Source: Balaenoptera acutorostrata (Eukaryota > Chordata > Mammalia > Artiodactyla > Balaenopteridae). From it: DNA of 64,000 nt. The notes beneath the pieces were generated by a model, which saw only the letters and a program-made list of their open reading frames with translations, did not search any database and was not told where the DNA came from. The stretch is taken from NCBI RefSeq assembly GCF_949987535.1, contig NC_080067.1, positions 9,675,654 to 9,739,653 on the forward strand. The letters are read 5' to 3'. The position numbers and the translations under genes were made by a program. Positions 1-10,606 of this stretch are shown piece by piece (position 1 is the stretch's first letter; the number at the start of each line of letters is the position of its first letter).

Positions 1-610
1 CACTGAGTAGCACTGGTCCAGATGGGCAGAGCAAGAGGTATGGAGCACAGGAAAACTGACAACCTCCAAGGGGATCCTAGACTCCCCTAGGTTATTCTCC
101 CCAAAGAGACTGAATGATGACAGTACTAAAACGAGTAGGCAAAAGTGGTCAGACACAAAGTCCAGCTTTGTGTTATGAAACAATGTAAACAAAGCAGCTT
201 TTTTATTAGAGTTGGGTCAATGGGGATGTTTCCCTCCTACGTAACTTTGCTTCCAGCAACCACTGAGACCAATATTTAAACATGTTAGCACTGATGAGCA
301 ATGCCAGAAAAAATATAATCAAAGTGACTAAATTAATAATTTATACACTAACAACTACGTGAAAATATAAGGCATGAGGAATTAAATTAGAAAAAAAAAT
401 GTAATCCAAATTAGAGTACATCTCAATTAAATTAGATTCCCCAACAGTGCTGTAAGTTTAGTTAAAGCCCATAGCACTACAATGACCTTAGCATCACTAA
501 TGGTAACTAGGCTTGGAGCATATGTGGTATATTTGAAGCACTTTATAAATACTTACGTGGATGCTTCGGTTAAGCTTAAATGGTCATAAGATTCTTCCCA
601 GACCTCTCTT
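1..610. other. No gene or clear repeat
   Basis: AT-rich sequence with stop codons in all frames over short distances. I see no exon, RNA gene or repeat that I can name. Confidence 0.5.
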
Positions 611-611
611 T

Positions 612-842
612 ACAGGGCAATAATAATAGTTATTTATTGAACACTGGTTGGCTTCAGAGACATTCTCTTTAAATACACCCCAACAACCCTGTAAGATAAG
701 TATTATATTCTCCCATTGTAAAGGTGAGAAAACTGAGGTTCAGAGAAGGTAAATACCTTATGAAAGGTACACAATTGTTAAGAGAAGAGACCACGTTGAA
801 ACCCATATCTCTGATACCAAAGCATGTCGTTATAGCCAATAC
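612..842 (+). repeat. MIR SINE
   Basis: An old tRNA-derived mammalian-wide SINE. It begins with the 'tattgaacactgg' type core, then shows 'caaccctgtaagataagtat', the diagnostic 'gagaaaactgaggttcagag' block, and a degenerate 'acaattgttaagagaagaga' region matching the usual 'cacagctagtaagtggcaga'. The ATG-initiated frame at 724-936 lies mostly on this repeat and is not a gene. Confidence 0.8.
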
Positions 843-1035
843 GCTCTACTGTATTCTGCCTGAACCATTGGCTCAAAGTGGTGTTTTGACCCAGAGGCTA
901 GAGACAGCCTGGCTGGAGTTGCTTTTTCAGCTTTGACTGAGATGGAGATACACTAGTTCTTGACCCTCACTCAGTAGTAAAATCCCTAGCAAGGTGCTAC
1001 CACCCAGGACAGCCCAATCTCTGTAGCTGCCTGTC

Positions 1036-1760
1036 TTTTTTTTAACTTTTTATTTTGTAATAACTTTAAATTAATAGAAAAGTTGCAAAACTAGTACAGA
1101 GAAGTTCTCATATACCCTTAATCCATTTGCCCCTAATGTTAACCGTCTTACATAACCACAGTACCATTAATGAACCCAGGATATTAACATTGTTACAATA
1201 CTATTAAGCTACAGACCTTGTTTGAATTTTGTCAGCTTACCCATTAAGGCCATGTTTCCCATTGAATTTTGTTTTTCTCCCTCCTCTGTCTCCTCCAATC
1301 TGTGACAGTTCCTCAGTCTTCATCTTTCATCACCTTGACACTTTGAAGAGCGCAGGTCAGTTGTATTGTAATATAATACAATATAATCTAATAATATATT
1401 ATAATATAATACAATTAGAATGTCCCTCAATTTGGATTTGCTGGATGTTTTATCATGATTACCTTACGGCTATGGATTTGGGGGCAGAACGTCACAGAGA
1501 TGATGTGCCTTCCCAGGGTATTGTCTCAAGCGATGCACATTGTCACTGTCTTATTATTAAGACTATGTATGTCACTATTATTATTAACCTTGATTAAGGG
1601 GTTGTCTACCAGATTTCTCCACTGGAAAGTTACTATATTTTCACTTTGTATTTATTTGGAGACGATATATTTTGAGATCCTCCTGCCAGCCTTTTTAATT
1701 TTGACATATCAGCTTGCTAATTTTAGCATAGTTTTTTCCAGTGGAAATGTATTTTAACAG
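1036..1760. repeat. Ancient LINE segment (L1M-like)
   Basis: The text 'agaaaagttgcaaaactagtacagagaagttctcatatac...', 'cctaatgttaacc', 'ctgtgacagttcctcagtctt' and 'ggtttctccactggaaagttac'-like phrases match a widely dispersed old mammalian LINE segment. The frames at 1229-1597 and 1455-1757 fall in it and look non-coding. An AT-rich 'ataatataatacaat' expansion at about 1365-1412 interrupts it. I am unsure of subfamily and orientation. Confidence 0.5.
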
Positions 1761-1914
1761 GTGATTACCATGGTTTAAGATATTTACTATAAATATTTTT
1801 TGCATTGAATCTGATCAATCCTGACCATCTATCTATGTTTTAAAGACTATATGTATACATGTGTGTGTATCTTTGTCTGCACACATACGTATTCAGATCT
1901 GTTTTGTGAGCAAG

Positions 1915-2335
1915 TTGTTTTTTAGTTGAAGTATAGTTGACTTACTTATATTAGTTTCAGGTGTACAACATAGTGATTCGATATTTTTAAAGATTATACT
2001 CCATATAAAGTTATTATTAAGTATTGGCTATATTCCTTGTGCTGTACATGTAAATAAGCTACATCCATGTAGCTTATTTATTTTATACCTAGTAGTCTGT
2101 ACCTCTCAATCCCCTACCTCTATCTTACCCGTCCCCATTGGTAACCGCTAGTTTGTTCTCTGTATCTGTGGGTCTGTTTCTGTTTTGCTATATTCATTCG
2201 TTTGTTTTATTTTTCAGATTCCACATATAAATGAAAACATATAGTGTCTTTCTCCATCTGACTAATTTTACTAAGCATAATACCCTCCAGGTCCATCCAT
2301 GTTGTTGCAAATGGCAAAACTTCATTTTTTTTTAT
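1915..2335 (-). mobile_element. L1 3' end, reversed
   Basis: Antisense of the cetartiodactyl L1 3' UTR and last ORF2 codons. It reads 'ttagttgaagtatagttgac', 'tttcaggtgtacaacatagtgattc', 'ccccattggtaaccgctagtttgttc', then the ORF2 end 'aggtccatccatgttgttgcaaatggc'. It stops abruptly after the T run near 2332, so the element is heavily 5'-truncated. Mismatches to other copies in the window suggest an intermediate age. Confidence 0.85.
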
Positions 2336-2837
2336 GACACTGACCGTTCGGAAGAGGATGGTTGGAGTGGACAAGCAGAGAACAAACCTATTCATCACTG
2401 AGAACGAAGAACAGCCTCTAGGGGACTGGATGAGGAACAGAAAGACAAAGTGAAGACAGTCAACAGAGAAGAAGTAGAGCCCTAGAGAACTCTGGAAGAA
2501 GACCATGAATTGTCCCTGGCCCCATGGTTCAATACTCCCTTGGTAATTTAACCCCCACTCACTCATCCTCAAGTTTTAGCAAGATGCATTACCTTCCGTC
2601 TTGAAACTACATTTCCCAGCTGGATGTGGCCTCATAACTAAGTTCCCAACAATGGCACGTGAGCAGCCAGTGCTGGGGGCTCTTCATCAGAAGGGCTTTT
2701 TCCCTCTACTCTCTTTCTTTCTTCAACCACCATCCTAGAACAGGACTTCTTCTCCGTTTTGTATCATGGACTGATTTGGCATGCTGGTGAACCCCCTGAG
2801 ACCTTAACAGAATGATGATTTAAATACATAAAGATAC
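2336..2837. other. No gene seen
   Basis: Unassigned sequence between the L1 end and the SINE. The minus-strand frame at 2207-2572 starts here and runs into antisense L1, so it is not credible as a gene. The last 17 bases (2821-2837) are the left target-site duplication of the next SINE. Confidence 0.5.
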
Positions 2838-3102
2838 TGGGGCTTCCCTGGTGGCTCAGTGGTTGAGACTCTGCCTGCCAATGCAGGGGACACAGGTTCG
2901 AGCCCTGGTCTGGGAGGATCCCACATGCCGCGGAGCAACTAGGCCCGTGAGCCACAACTGCTGAGCCTGCGCGCCTGGAGCCTGTGCTCCGCAACAAGAG
3001 AGGCCGCGGTGGTGAGAGGCCCGCGCACCGCGATGAAGAGTGGCCCCCGCTCGCCACAACTAGAGAGAGCCCTCGCACAGAAACGAAGACCCAACACAGC
3101 CA

Positions 3103-3145
<43 letters not shown>

Positions 3146-3168
3146 AATTTAAAAAATAAATAAATACA
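2838..3168 (+). mobile_element. CHR-type tRNA SINE
   Basis: A full-length tRNA-derived SINE with head 'ggggcttccctggtggctca', A-box-like 'tggctcagtggttgag', B-box 'ggttcgagccc', a long CHR body ('ccgcggagcaactaggcccg') and a (TAAA)n tail from about 3102. It is flanked by a perfect 17-bp duplication, TAAATACATAAAGATAC, at 2821-2837 and 3169-3185. It was copied by L1 machinery from a Pol III transcript. The minus-strand frames at 2764-3177 and 2856-3059 are shadows of this GC-rich repeat. Confidence 0.95.
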
Positions 3169-3185
3169 TAAATACATAAAGATAC

Positions 3186-3784
3186 AAAGGATTATAAAGG
3201 AAATCAGTCATACTGAAATTATAAGAATTATGAAGGAAACCAATCATAATGAAATACGGTTATAAAAATTTTTTAAAAAATGTATGACACCTTACTCTGT
3301 GTATTTCTTTATTGATATATTACATAACAAGATTTAACAAGGGAGGGGGTCTAATGACTAACATGGTTTTAAAGTGATGCATAGAAATGGTAGTTTGAGA
3401 TAACTGCGGTAACTATAATGTGATTTGATAATACATGTGCCTTCCATTGGTGACAAAGTCACTAGTCTGGCTAACATCACTATGGGTTGTTGCCTATAAT
3501 TGAAGGAAACACTATATTTCTGTTAGAGGTTTTCTAACTCAAGTTCATAGACATCCTTAATTCTATCCATAGACCCCAGGTTAGAGGATATTGGAGCAAG
3601 AAGAGAGAAGGACTGACCCTGCATGACCCATGGAACAAAGCCACCACTTGCTCTGGACTCCCTCCCTATTGACGTCTGGGCTGTTACTTAAAAAGAGAGA
3701 AATTTCTATATTGTTTGAACCACTTTGCCATTCTTTTTTCTGTATATGACTCTCAGTTACGATAGCTGAGCTGTACTCCAGCTC
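3186..3784. other. No gene seen
   Basis: AT-rich, unassigned. Short phrases such as 'aaggaaatcagtcat' and 'aaggaaaccaatcat' repeat locally near 3199 and 3236. No coding signal. Confidence 0.45.
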
Positions 3785-5212
3785 ACTAGTTCTCAAACTT
3801 TTTTGTCTTCAGACCCCTTTACAATCTTGAAAATTGTTGAGGACCTCGAAAAACTTTTATATGGGTTATATGTATCAATATTTACCACATTAGAAATTAA
3901 AACTGAGAAATTTTTATTTTTTCATTCATTTAACAATAACAAAACCATTACATGTTAACATCAATAGCATTTTTATGAAAGATAGCTGTATTTTCCAAAA
4001 CAAAAAAAAAATCAGTGAGAAGAATAGGCGTTGTTTTACATTTGTGAAAATCTCGTTAGTGTCTGGTTTAATAGAAGACAGCTGGATCCTCATATTTGAT
4101 TCTGCATTCAATATGTTTTGCTTTGTTGTTTTGGTTGAAGTATATGAAGAATATTCAACTTCACACAGATATGTAGTTGGGAATGGGAGGGGTATTTTAA
4201 TAGCCATTTGAGATAATCTAGGGTATTTCTTATTGATATTATACTAAAACTTGACAAGTGGTAGTTTCTTAAAAATTAGTTGTAATGTAAAACATGAAAC
4301 CATACAAATGAACTTTCATACTCTGTTGCATTAAAATCCATTGGTCTGTCTTGCACTTTGAATGGCTCTCTTACCCATGCACAATTTTGTCTCATGAATT
4401 GGTCATTTTGAAAATATTGGTTCATTGAGTTATGCAGATCTTCCAAATGTTGATGCATCATTAGACAATATGCAAAAATCACACTGGTTAAATTCACCAC
4501 AGATCTCATCAAAAAAAGTTTTTAAGTATTGGGAAGCTGTCAAGCTCATGGTGGTGGATACAAGTCTTCCACAATTATAATTTTCACCTGAAAGCTCAAA
4601 TGCTATCATTGGCAACAAATACTGTCAGTTGTTTTCCTTGAAGTGACAGGCTTCCTTAATACAGTCTTAAGGAAATATCTGCCAACCACTATAGCTTGTC
4701 TATCAGTCATTCTTTCAAGTAAAAATGGTTTTCTGCAAAAAAGAGACTAATTCATCTCACAGCTCAAGCAAGCACTTTGTCTTCAGACAACCCTCACAAT
4801 TCAGGATGTGAAAAAGTACTTTACATACACTTCCCATTTTGTCCCCCAGAACATTAAAAAGACATGCACTCAAGGGTTGAAATTTGATTAAATTAATTTT
4901 GTTTTATTAATTAGTTTAATAAAATTTCTATTTCTTTATCAAAGACATTAGTAAGTGAAACTGACTTTTTAAAAAAAATATATACTGCGAGGGCCTGGTA
5001 GTGAAGAATACAATCGTTACTAGAATTTTGGTATCACAACCTTGATTTGTGCTGAGGTACCAGCAGTTTCACCATCAGTGCAAATGGCAATACAGTGAAA
5101 AGGACAAATAAAATCTTAGTGTTATTATGAAAATAGTTTGACCTGTGGAATTCCTGAAAGAGTCTGAGAGACCCTTAATGGCCCAGGGACTGGACTTTTA
5201 GAACTGCTGCTG
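3785..5212 (-). mobile_element. Decayed hAT DNA transposon
   Basis: The ends are inverted. The left reads 'agttctcaaacttttttg', and the right end, read on the minus strand, starts 'agttctaaaagtccag', the hAT terminal pattern. Minus-strand frames carry broken pieces of an hAT transposase C terminus. At 4276-4512 there is 'HNSMNQYFQNDQF...' followed by 'RPMDFNATEYE', and at 3926-4207 'LPFPTTYLCEVEYSSYTSTK' followed by 'MRIQLSSIKPD'. That is the dimerisation-domain end seen in ZBED-type and other domesticated hAT proteins. The N-terminal half is missing and frameshifts separate the pieces, so it is inactive. Family within hAT is not decided. Confidence 0.75.
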
Positions 5213-5364
5213 TAACTAATACAACCTCCAGGACCTAAAACAGGTGATAAACTGGATGGGAACTGCTCAGGGAAAAGGAACACAAGGTGACAAGAAATGA
5301 GTCAGTATCAAGTTTAATGCTCTGCACATGACCCTGGCCAACGGTCATGACCCTGAAGAAGTAC
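5213..5364. other. Spacer before LTR
   Basis: Short unassigned stretch. The last four bases, GTAC at 5361-5364, form the left flank of the solo LTR that follows. Confidence 0.4.
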
Positions 5365-6085
5365 TGTAACAGAGCAGGACCCTATGGGGCCTTCCTGGGA
5401 CAGAGCGCCCACCACCACCATGTCCTCTGTGACTGCCTCTTGTCTGTAGAAAAACTTTAGCCAAATAATAAATTTAATCAGAGAAATGAAAAAAAAATGC
5501 AGAAGCAAAGGAACACAGTAAAACAAGACAAAATAATAATACTTTAGCCATTAAACAAAGTCAAAGACCATTAGTCCCTCCTCAAGGGCTATAGATAATA
5601 TCCTGCGCCCTATCCTGTGAGCTGTTTTGCAGATACTGAAACCCCCATCAGGTGCAAGAAGTTAATGACATGATGACCAGACTGGAGCCATGACATAAAC
5701 TACTCCATCTTACACAATTCTGAGAACTGGCCTCAAGGAAATGGGAACAAACTGACCCTGGAATTGAAGATTAACTGTACGTAAAACAGTCAAGATGATG
5801 CTGGTCAGACCATGGCATGACCACTTTCAAGACGACTGTCAGAGCTGCCTGTGCTGTTCTGCATGTAGCCCCTGTCCCCACCCCCGCCTGTGCACCCCTG
5901 TAAGTCCCACTTTAAAAACTCTTGTCCCCAGATCGGCAATGGGGAGTTGGTTCTTTGGGACGTGAGTCCACCTTCTCCCCAGGATTGCTGGCTTCCTCAG
6001 TAAAGCTATCTTTCCTTCTACCCAACACTTGTCTCTTAGTATTGGATTCTTGAGGGATGAGCAGTCAAACCCAAGTTCAGTAACA
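5365..6085 (+). mobile_element. Solo LTR, ERV1-type (copy A)
   Basis: A 721-bp LTR that begins 'tgtaacagagcaggaccc' and ends 'ccaagttcagtaaca', so it has TG...CA ends. A TATA-like 'ctttaaaaactc' (about 5910) is followed by a 'cagtaaagctatctttcc' polyadenylation-type region and a U5-like tail. Flanks GTAC (5361-5364) and GTAT (6086-6089) look like a 4-bp target duplication with one change. No gag, pol or env sequence is attached, so this is a recombined solo LTR. It is related to the copies at 18100-18513 and 45420-46026. Frames on its minus strand (5839-6165) are not genes. Confidence 0.8.
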
Positions 6086-6089
6086 GTAT

Positions 6090-6490
6090 GGACCTTGGTT
6101 CTACAGGCTGCCCCTGGGCAGGCAGGCACTTGGGTTTCATTAACTTCCCTGACCTCTACTGTCACGGCTTTGCCCAGCCAGTAAGCCAGTAAGGCCTCTC
6201 AGGTTCTGAGATCTCATCATTTCTCTTGTTTTGTCCATGTAGCATTCCTCCTACACCCCACTTCTTTTCCAGACTGCCTACTTTCTGAAACTGATCCCAT
6301 CTCCACATCTGTCCAGGTGTTTTGCAGTGGGATGAGTAAGGTTACAGCATGACCCAGCTCTCAGGCTGCAGCTAATCAGTGCAGAGGTGGACCCCAGATT
6401 CAAGCTGTGTCCATAACCCTTTGCTGAAAATGTTGACCCTGGGGGTGCAAATGGGTCAGTCTCTCTCCAGATGGCTGAAGCTGTAAGATA
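6090..6490. other. No gene seen
   Basis: Unassigned sequence. A 79-codon minus-strand frame lies here without recognisable domains. Confidence 0.45.
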
Positions 6491-6493
6491 GAA

Positions 6494-6682
6494 ACCAGTG
6501 GTTCTCAAACTAGGCATGCATTAGAATCACCTGGAGGGCTTGTTAAAACAGACTGCTGGGCCCTACCCGGAGTTTCTGATTCTATAGGTCTGGGGTAGGG
6601 CCTGAGATTTTACATTCTAATGATTTCACATGTGAGGCTAATGTTGCTAGTCTGGGGACCACACTTTGAGACTGATGTAAAG
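6494..6682 (+). mobile_element. MER5A (hAT-Charlie MITE)
   Basis: A non-autonomous hAT element. The left end is 'cagtggttctcaaactaggc', the middle has 'aatcacctggagggcttgtt' and 'ggtctggggtagggcctgag', and the right end is 'ggggaccacactttgaga'. Ends are inverted relative to each other. Nearly full length. Confidence 0.9.
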
Positions 6683-6749
6683 TTCCAGAACCATCAGGGA
6701 TCAAGGTCATGGTTCCCATTCTACAACTAGAGAGGTTGAAAAAAATATG

Positions 6750-6855
6750 TCTGGAGAGATAGAGAAAAAGAGAGATAAATAGATAGACAAAGGGAGAGAC
6801 AGTGGGAGAGAGACAGACATAGATAGAGACAGAAACAGAGACAGACAGAGAGCCT
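6750..6855 (+). repeat. GA-rich (GAGA/GACA) simple repeat
   Basis: Purine-rich interrupted microsatellite built from gagaga, gacaga and gatagata units. Frames at 6582-6956 and 6707-6970 on the minus strand read it as Ser/Leu-rich repeats and are artefacts. Confidence 0.85.
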
Positions 6856-7274
6856 GAAATATAGAGGTAAGATTCGTAGATACTATCCTGGTAGTTTTCA
6901 AGGGCTGTTTCCATTGGTTCCTGAATCTCAGCCACATGCCTATCTTTGGGCTCCACAAAATTCCCTGCATCCTTGGAATATAATAAAATGTGGGTTAAAG
7001 TTGGGTTTCTGCCCCGCTAAGCTCAATATCTTCTTAACAGATACACCCTCCTGGAACCATCCCTGCAGAACTGGCTTTTCCCTTAAATTCTATTTGGAAC
7101 CACAAACCAAGGCAATGGAAACAGAACGGATGTCATGAAGCCTCTCACAGACACCAAAACCTCAGCCAAGATCTGCATGAAAGCTGCTAGTTGGTGAAGA
7201 AGAGCCCCAAACACCAATAGGATTCTCAGCCACAGCTCAGGGGATAGCATCATGGATGGAAATGCAGGTTCTGG
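6856..7274. other. No gene seen
   Basis: Unassigned; short frames only. Confidence 0.4.
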
Positions 7275-7494
7275 GTGAGAATGCATTGGTTTCAACCTCA
7301 CTCTGCTACTTGCCAGCTGTATATCATGAGCCAAATACTTAAACTCCCTAAGCCTCAGTTTCCTTATCCATAAGGCAAGATGACAATAAGACCTGCTTCA
7401 AAACATTCCTGTGAAAATGAAACGGGATCTGTAGGGCAGCTTAGCACAGCATCTGGCACGGGGTGAGCTCTCAAAAATGTTGATTACGGTTATC
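7275..7494 (-). repeat. MIR SINE, reversed
   Basis: Antisense MIR with 'cactctgctacttgccagctg', 'actccctaagcctcagtttcc', and 'cttagcacagcatctggcac'. The 3' tail continues after the inserted SINE as 'attattaattattgtt' near 7632. Confidence 0.85.
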
Positions 7495-7626
7495 TTTTTT
7501 TTTTTTTTTTTTTTTTTGACCACACCGCATGGCATGTGGGATCCTAGTTCCCCAGCCAGGGATTGAACCCATGCCCCCTGCAGTGGAAGCATGGAGTCCT
7601 AACCACTGGACCACCAGGGAACTCCT
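7495..7626 (-). mobile_element. Short tRNA SINE, reversed, inside MIR
   Basis: A short (about 130-bp) tRNA-derived SINE on the minus strand. It has a T run (its poly-A), then 'gaccacaccgcatggcatg', the B box in antisense 'ccagggattgaaccc', and the head in antisense 'ggaccaccagggaactcc'. It splits the old MIR, so it is younger than the MIR. No clean target duplication is visible. Confidence 0.9.
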
Positions 7627-7639
7627 ATGCTTATTATTA

Positions 7640-8379
7640 ATTATTGTTTCTGGTCTCTTCTCACTGTGATCCTGGATCTTCAGAACCACATTCATGGATC
7701 CTGGTCTCTGGTCCTCTGGATTTGGCTTTTGGGCTTGATCTCTCCAGGCTATGTTCTCCCAAGTAGGGCTCCTCATCCCAGTTCCAGCTCTAAGCAATCT
7801 AGCTGATAGATGTACCAGGAGATAATTCCGGCCTGCAAATCATCATGGCTGTTAATTCCATCAAAGGTTGAGAGTCTTCAAGGGAGTCTCCTAGCCCCAA
7901 CCGTCTGGGCAAGAATTCCAAGGCAAAACAAGGCCTGGGAATGGATTTCTGCAAGCTGGTAATAAGAGCCAGCTCATATGTGACGAGGGACAAAGATGAT
8001 GGAAGCAAGCTGAGGTGGGAAGAGTTCTGATCCTGGGTTCAGGTGTTATAGTGGCTTCTCATGCAGTGTCCATGGCTTCAGGTATGAGGATCTGGCGTCA
8101 GTTAAGAACCTGATAAGGGGGAGATATAGCTCCTGTCAGATAGGACACCAACATCACGTGCCACTCAAGCACGATGGAAAATCAATCTCTTGTCTTCAGT
8201 TTCTCCTATTTTCAGCTTGCTAGGCCCTGTGCCCTAAAAACCCAGGACAGCCACCTGCTACAGAGCCAACTCCTAGAGTGAGCCCACAGTGATATCCTAA
8301 CAAGGGAAAACACAGAAAAACAGATAACCCAAGTTCTATACCCTTTGGGTATTTCCATCCAGGACCCTCATCTCTGTCA
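7640..8379. other. No gene seen
   Basis: Unassigned, moderately GC-balanced sequence. No recognisable exon or repeat. Confidence 0.4.
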
Positions 8380-8860
8380 CCCTCAGAAATCCTCTCTCGT
8401 GCCCTCATGTGCTTCTACTGCCTCATTCCTCCTCCCCCCGTTCACCTGGCTTCCCGTACTCGCCTTGGTAGCTTGTATCTCTATGTTCCCTGGGACTGCT
8501 GGCCATGACTGAACGTGACCCTCTTCCAGGACCAGTGTCTCCTTGACAACATTCTCATATTGAGGCTGTGGATTCTCCCATGATCGCAGCATCTCCCCTG
8601 CCTCTTCCAAAACTCCCTCCTCTGAGGTTTTCCCTTTCAGCCGTCTCATCCGCTCCATGGTTTGAGTTACTGCCTATGTATTGACGACTACTAAATCTTT
8701 ATTTCCGTTCCATCTTTGCCTCTGATCACCAGACTCGTATATCTAACTGCCCTTCGAAATCCCCAAAGTTGTCCCTGAGGCACCTTCCAATGAAATGCTC
8801 CAAACGGAACCCCCTATTCTTAAAGTTGCACACTTACTTTTTACTCCTGTGTTCTGTACT
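8380..8860 (+). repeat. L2-like LINE segment
   Basis: The part around 8731-8800 ('cagactcgtatatctaactg', then 'tgtccctgaggcacctt') matches a well-known block of old L2-type LINE coding sequence. The remainder is a weaker match with pyrimidine-rich L2-style text. It is heavily decayed. Confidence 0.5.
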
Positions 8861-9289
8861 TCAACACACGGCCACGTAGCAAGGAGCTGAGGACTTCTGC
8901 CAACAACCAACACCAACGTGTCAGCCAAACGAGGGAGAGACACCTTGGAAGTGGATCCTCTAACCTCAGTCAAGACTGCAAATGACGGTATCGCGAGATC
9001 GCGGGCGGCAGCGCGGGCAGAAGGTGGCCAGGGAGGTTCACAGTGAAGGTGCTGAGAAAGAGAGTGTAAGACAGTAAAATAATTAAATATTTTTACTGAG
9101 TCTCTTCAACAGGCCACATTTAAGAGGTGTCTCGTAGCCCCTGCTGCCGGAGGCTGGAACACAATGGGTCACACAGGGACACTAGACACCGAGGATGAAG
9201 TGGGACCTTTTAACCCATCTTGCTCCAAGTCCTCAAAGTGAAGCCATTGCCCACGAATTCCAGGGGCTCTCCTTGCTCTCCAGTCAGCA
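8861..9289. other. No gene seen
   Basis: Contains a CpG-containing patch near 8990-9015 ('tatcgcgagatcgcgggcgg'), unusual for the region but too short to call a CpG island. No gene. Confidence 0.4.
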
Positions 9290-9860
9290 CCTGCCCCCTC
9301 GGAACAAAAGGAAGATTATGCTCCAGCCGAGGCTGCAACAAAGAGGACGAGAGGACAGCTAGTGGACCAGGGCATCATGCCACCTCCGAAGAGCCCAGTA
9401 GCATTCCATGAGCAATTAAAAGATTTGGAAGGGGCCAGAACCATAACCTTTTTGAAGCACAAGATCTGGAGCCCACCCGATGGTTCTGAACTTGTCAGGA
9501 TGCCCATTTTAGAAAGAATGTTTGCAGAGCCATCCTTGCAGTCTACTCAGATGAAGATGAAAAGAGCTCAACTAGTTGATGATCTGAATGAAAAGATTGC
9601 TCAAAGACCTGGTCCTATGGAGCTGGTAGAGAAAAACATCCTTCCTGTAGACTCCAGTGTTAAGGAGGTAATTATAGGCATTGGGAAGGACCACTGTCCT
9701 CAAACTCACAGCAATTTCTCATTTGAAAAAGACAGTAGTGATGCTTTGTCTCCAGACTGGCCAGCCAGCTAGGAGTCGCAAGGGTCAGCTGCATTCCCAA
9801 GTGAGCCAAAAGTTAGTGAATCGCCATCTCCTGTGACTACAAACACTCCAGCTCAGGTAT
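9290..9860 (+). pseudogene. MRTFB (MKL2) retrocopy fragment
   Basis: Broken, intron-less copy of part of myocardin-related transcription factor B, an actin-binding coactivator of SRF. Conceptual translation follows the RPEL region: 'LQQR...QLVDQGIMPP' near 9333-9378, 'SELVRMPILERMFAEPSLQ' (about 9484-9540), then the very conserved 'DDLNEKIAQRPGPMELVEKN' (9577-9636) and 'DSSDALSPD' (from 9731). Residues such as VDSSVKE and 'SEPKVSESPSPVTTNTPAQ' favour MRTFB over MRTFA. Lesions are visible. One base is missing near 9343-9347, shifting the frame between 'LQQR' and the downstream frame. A TAG at 9770-9772 replaces a Gln codon, after which similarity continues to 9857. The apparent start at 9362 is an in-frame GTG. 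Several parental exons are fused without introns, so retroposition is likely, though no poly-A tail or flanking duplication is seen. Similarity ends near 9857, either by truncation or at a GTATCA splice-donor-like site. Confidence 0.85.
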
Positions 9861-10084
9861 CACCTTTCTTGTTTTGACCCCTAAACAGAGGAAGTGCTTT
9901 GTTTTTTATATATTAAGGTAATACATTATCACCAGAAGAAAAGTCTGAAGGTGCAGAAAAATATAGATTTTCACATGTAATCCAACCACTGTTAACATTT
10001 TCAATAGATTCTTACATTTTATTTCTGTTCTATGTACACATTTTTTACAAACAGTTTTGCAACTTGCTTTAAAATTTTTTCATA
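9861..10084. other. Possible ancient LINE remnant
   Basis: Phrases like 'ccaaccactgttaacattttc' and 'ttgcaacttgctttaaa' resemble the 3' part of an ancient L1M-type LINE also seen near 49.6 kb. Otherwise unassigned. Confidence 0.35.
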
Positions 10085-10267
10085 TAACTTTTTTTTGAGA
10101 TATAACGCACATATCCTAAAATCCACCCTTTTTTCTTTTTAACTGTGTTAACCATTTTAAGCATACAGTTCAGTAGTGTTACATATATTCACACTGCTGT
10201 GCAACAGATCTCCAGAATTTTTTGTCTTGCTAAACTGAAACTAAACCCATTAAAGTGCATCTCCCCA

Positions 10268-10606
10268 GGGCTTCCCTGGTGGCGCAGTGGTTAAGAATCC
10301 GCCTACCAATGCAGGGGACACGGGTTCGAGCCCTGGTCCGGGAAGATCCCACATGCCGCAGAGCAGCTAAGCCTGTGGGCCACAACTACTGAGCCTGCGC
10401 TCTAGAGCCCAAGAGCCACAACTACTGAGCCTGTGCGCCTAGAGCCCATGCTCCACAACAAAAGAAGCCACCGCAATGAGAAGCCTGAGCACCACAACAC
10501 AGAATAATCCCCGCTCACTGCAACTAGAGAAAAGCCTGCATGCAGCAACAAAGACCCAATGCAGCCAAAAATAAGTAAATAAATAAATTAATAAAAATAA
10601 ATAAAT
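10268..10606 (+). mobile_element. CHR-type tRNA SINE inside L1M
   Basis: Full-length copy with head 'gggcttccctggtggcgcag', B box 'gggttcgagccctgg', CHR body and TAAA-rich tail. It is flanked by 16-bp duplications at 10252-10267 and 10607-10622 (AAAGTGCATCTCCCCA versus one mismatch). It interrupts the L1M 3' UTR, so it is younger than it. Confidence 0.95.

Noticed and set aside
2838..3168. tRNA gene
   Set aside because: The tRNA-like head with A and B boxes belongs to a SINE. There is no cloverleaf-complete tRNA, and the TAAA tail and target duplication show a retroposon.
2764..3177. 137-codon minus-strand frame
   Set aside because: It lies on a full-length CHR SINE and its TAAA tail, so it is a repeat shadow.
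6582..6970. Ser/Leu-rich membrane-like frames
   Set aside because: They are created by a GA/GACA simple repeat.
8985..9020. CpG island promoter
   Set aside because: Only a few CpGs over about 30 bp, far too short, and no exon follows.
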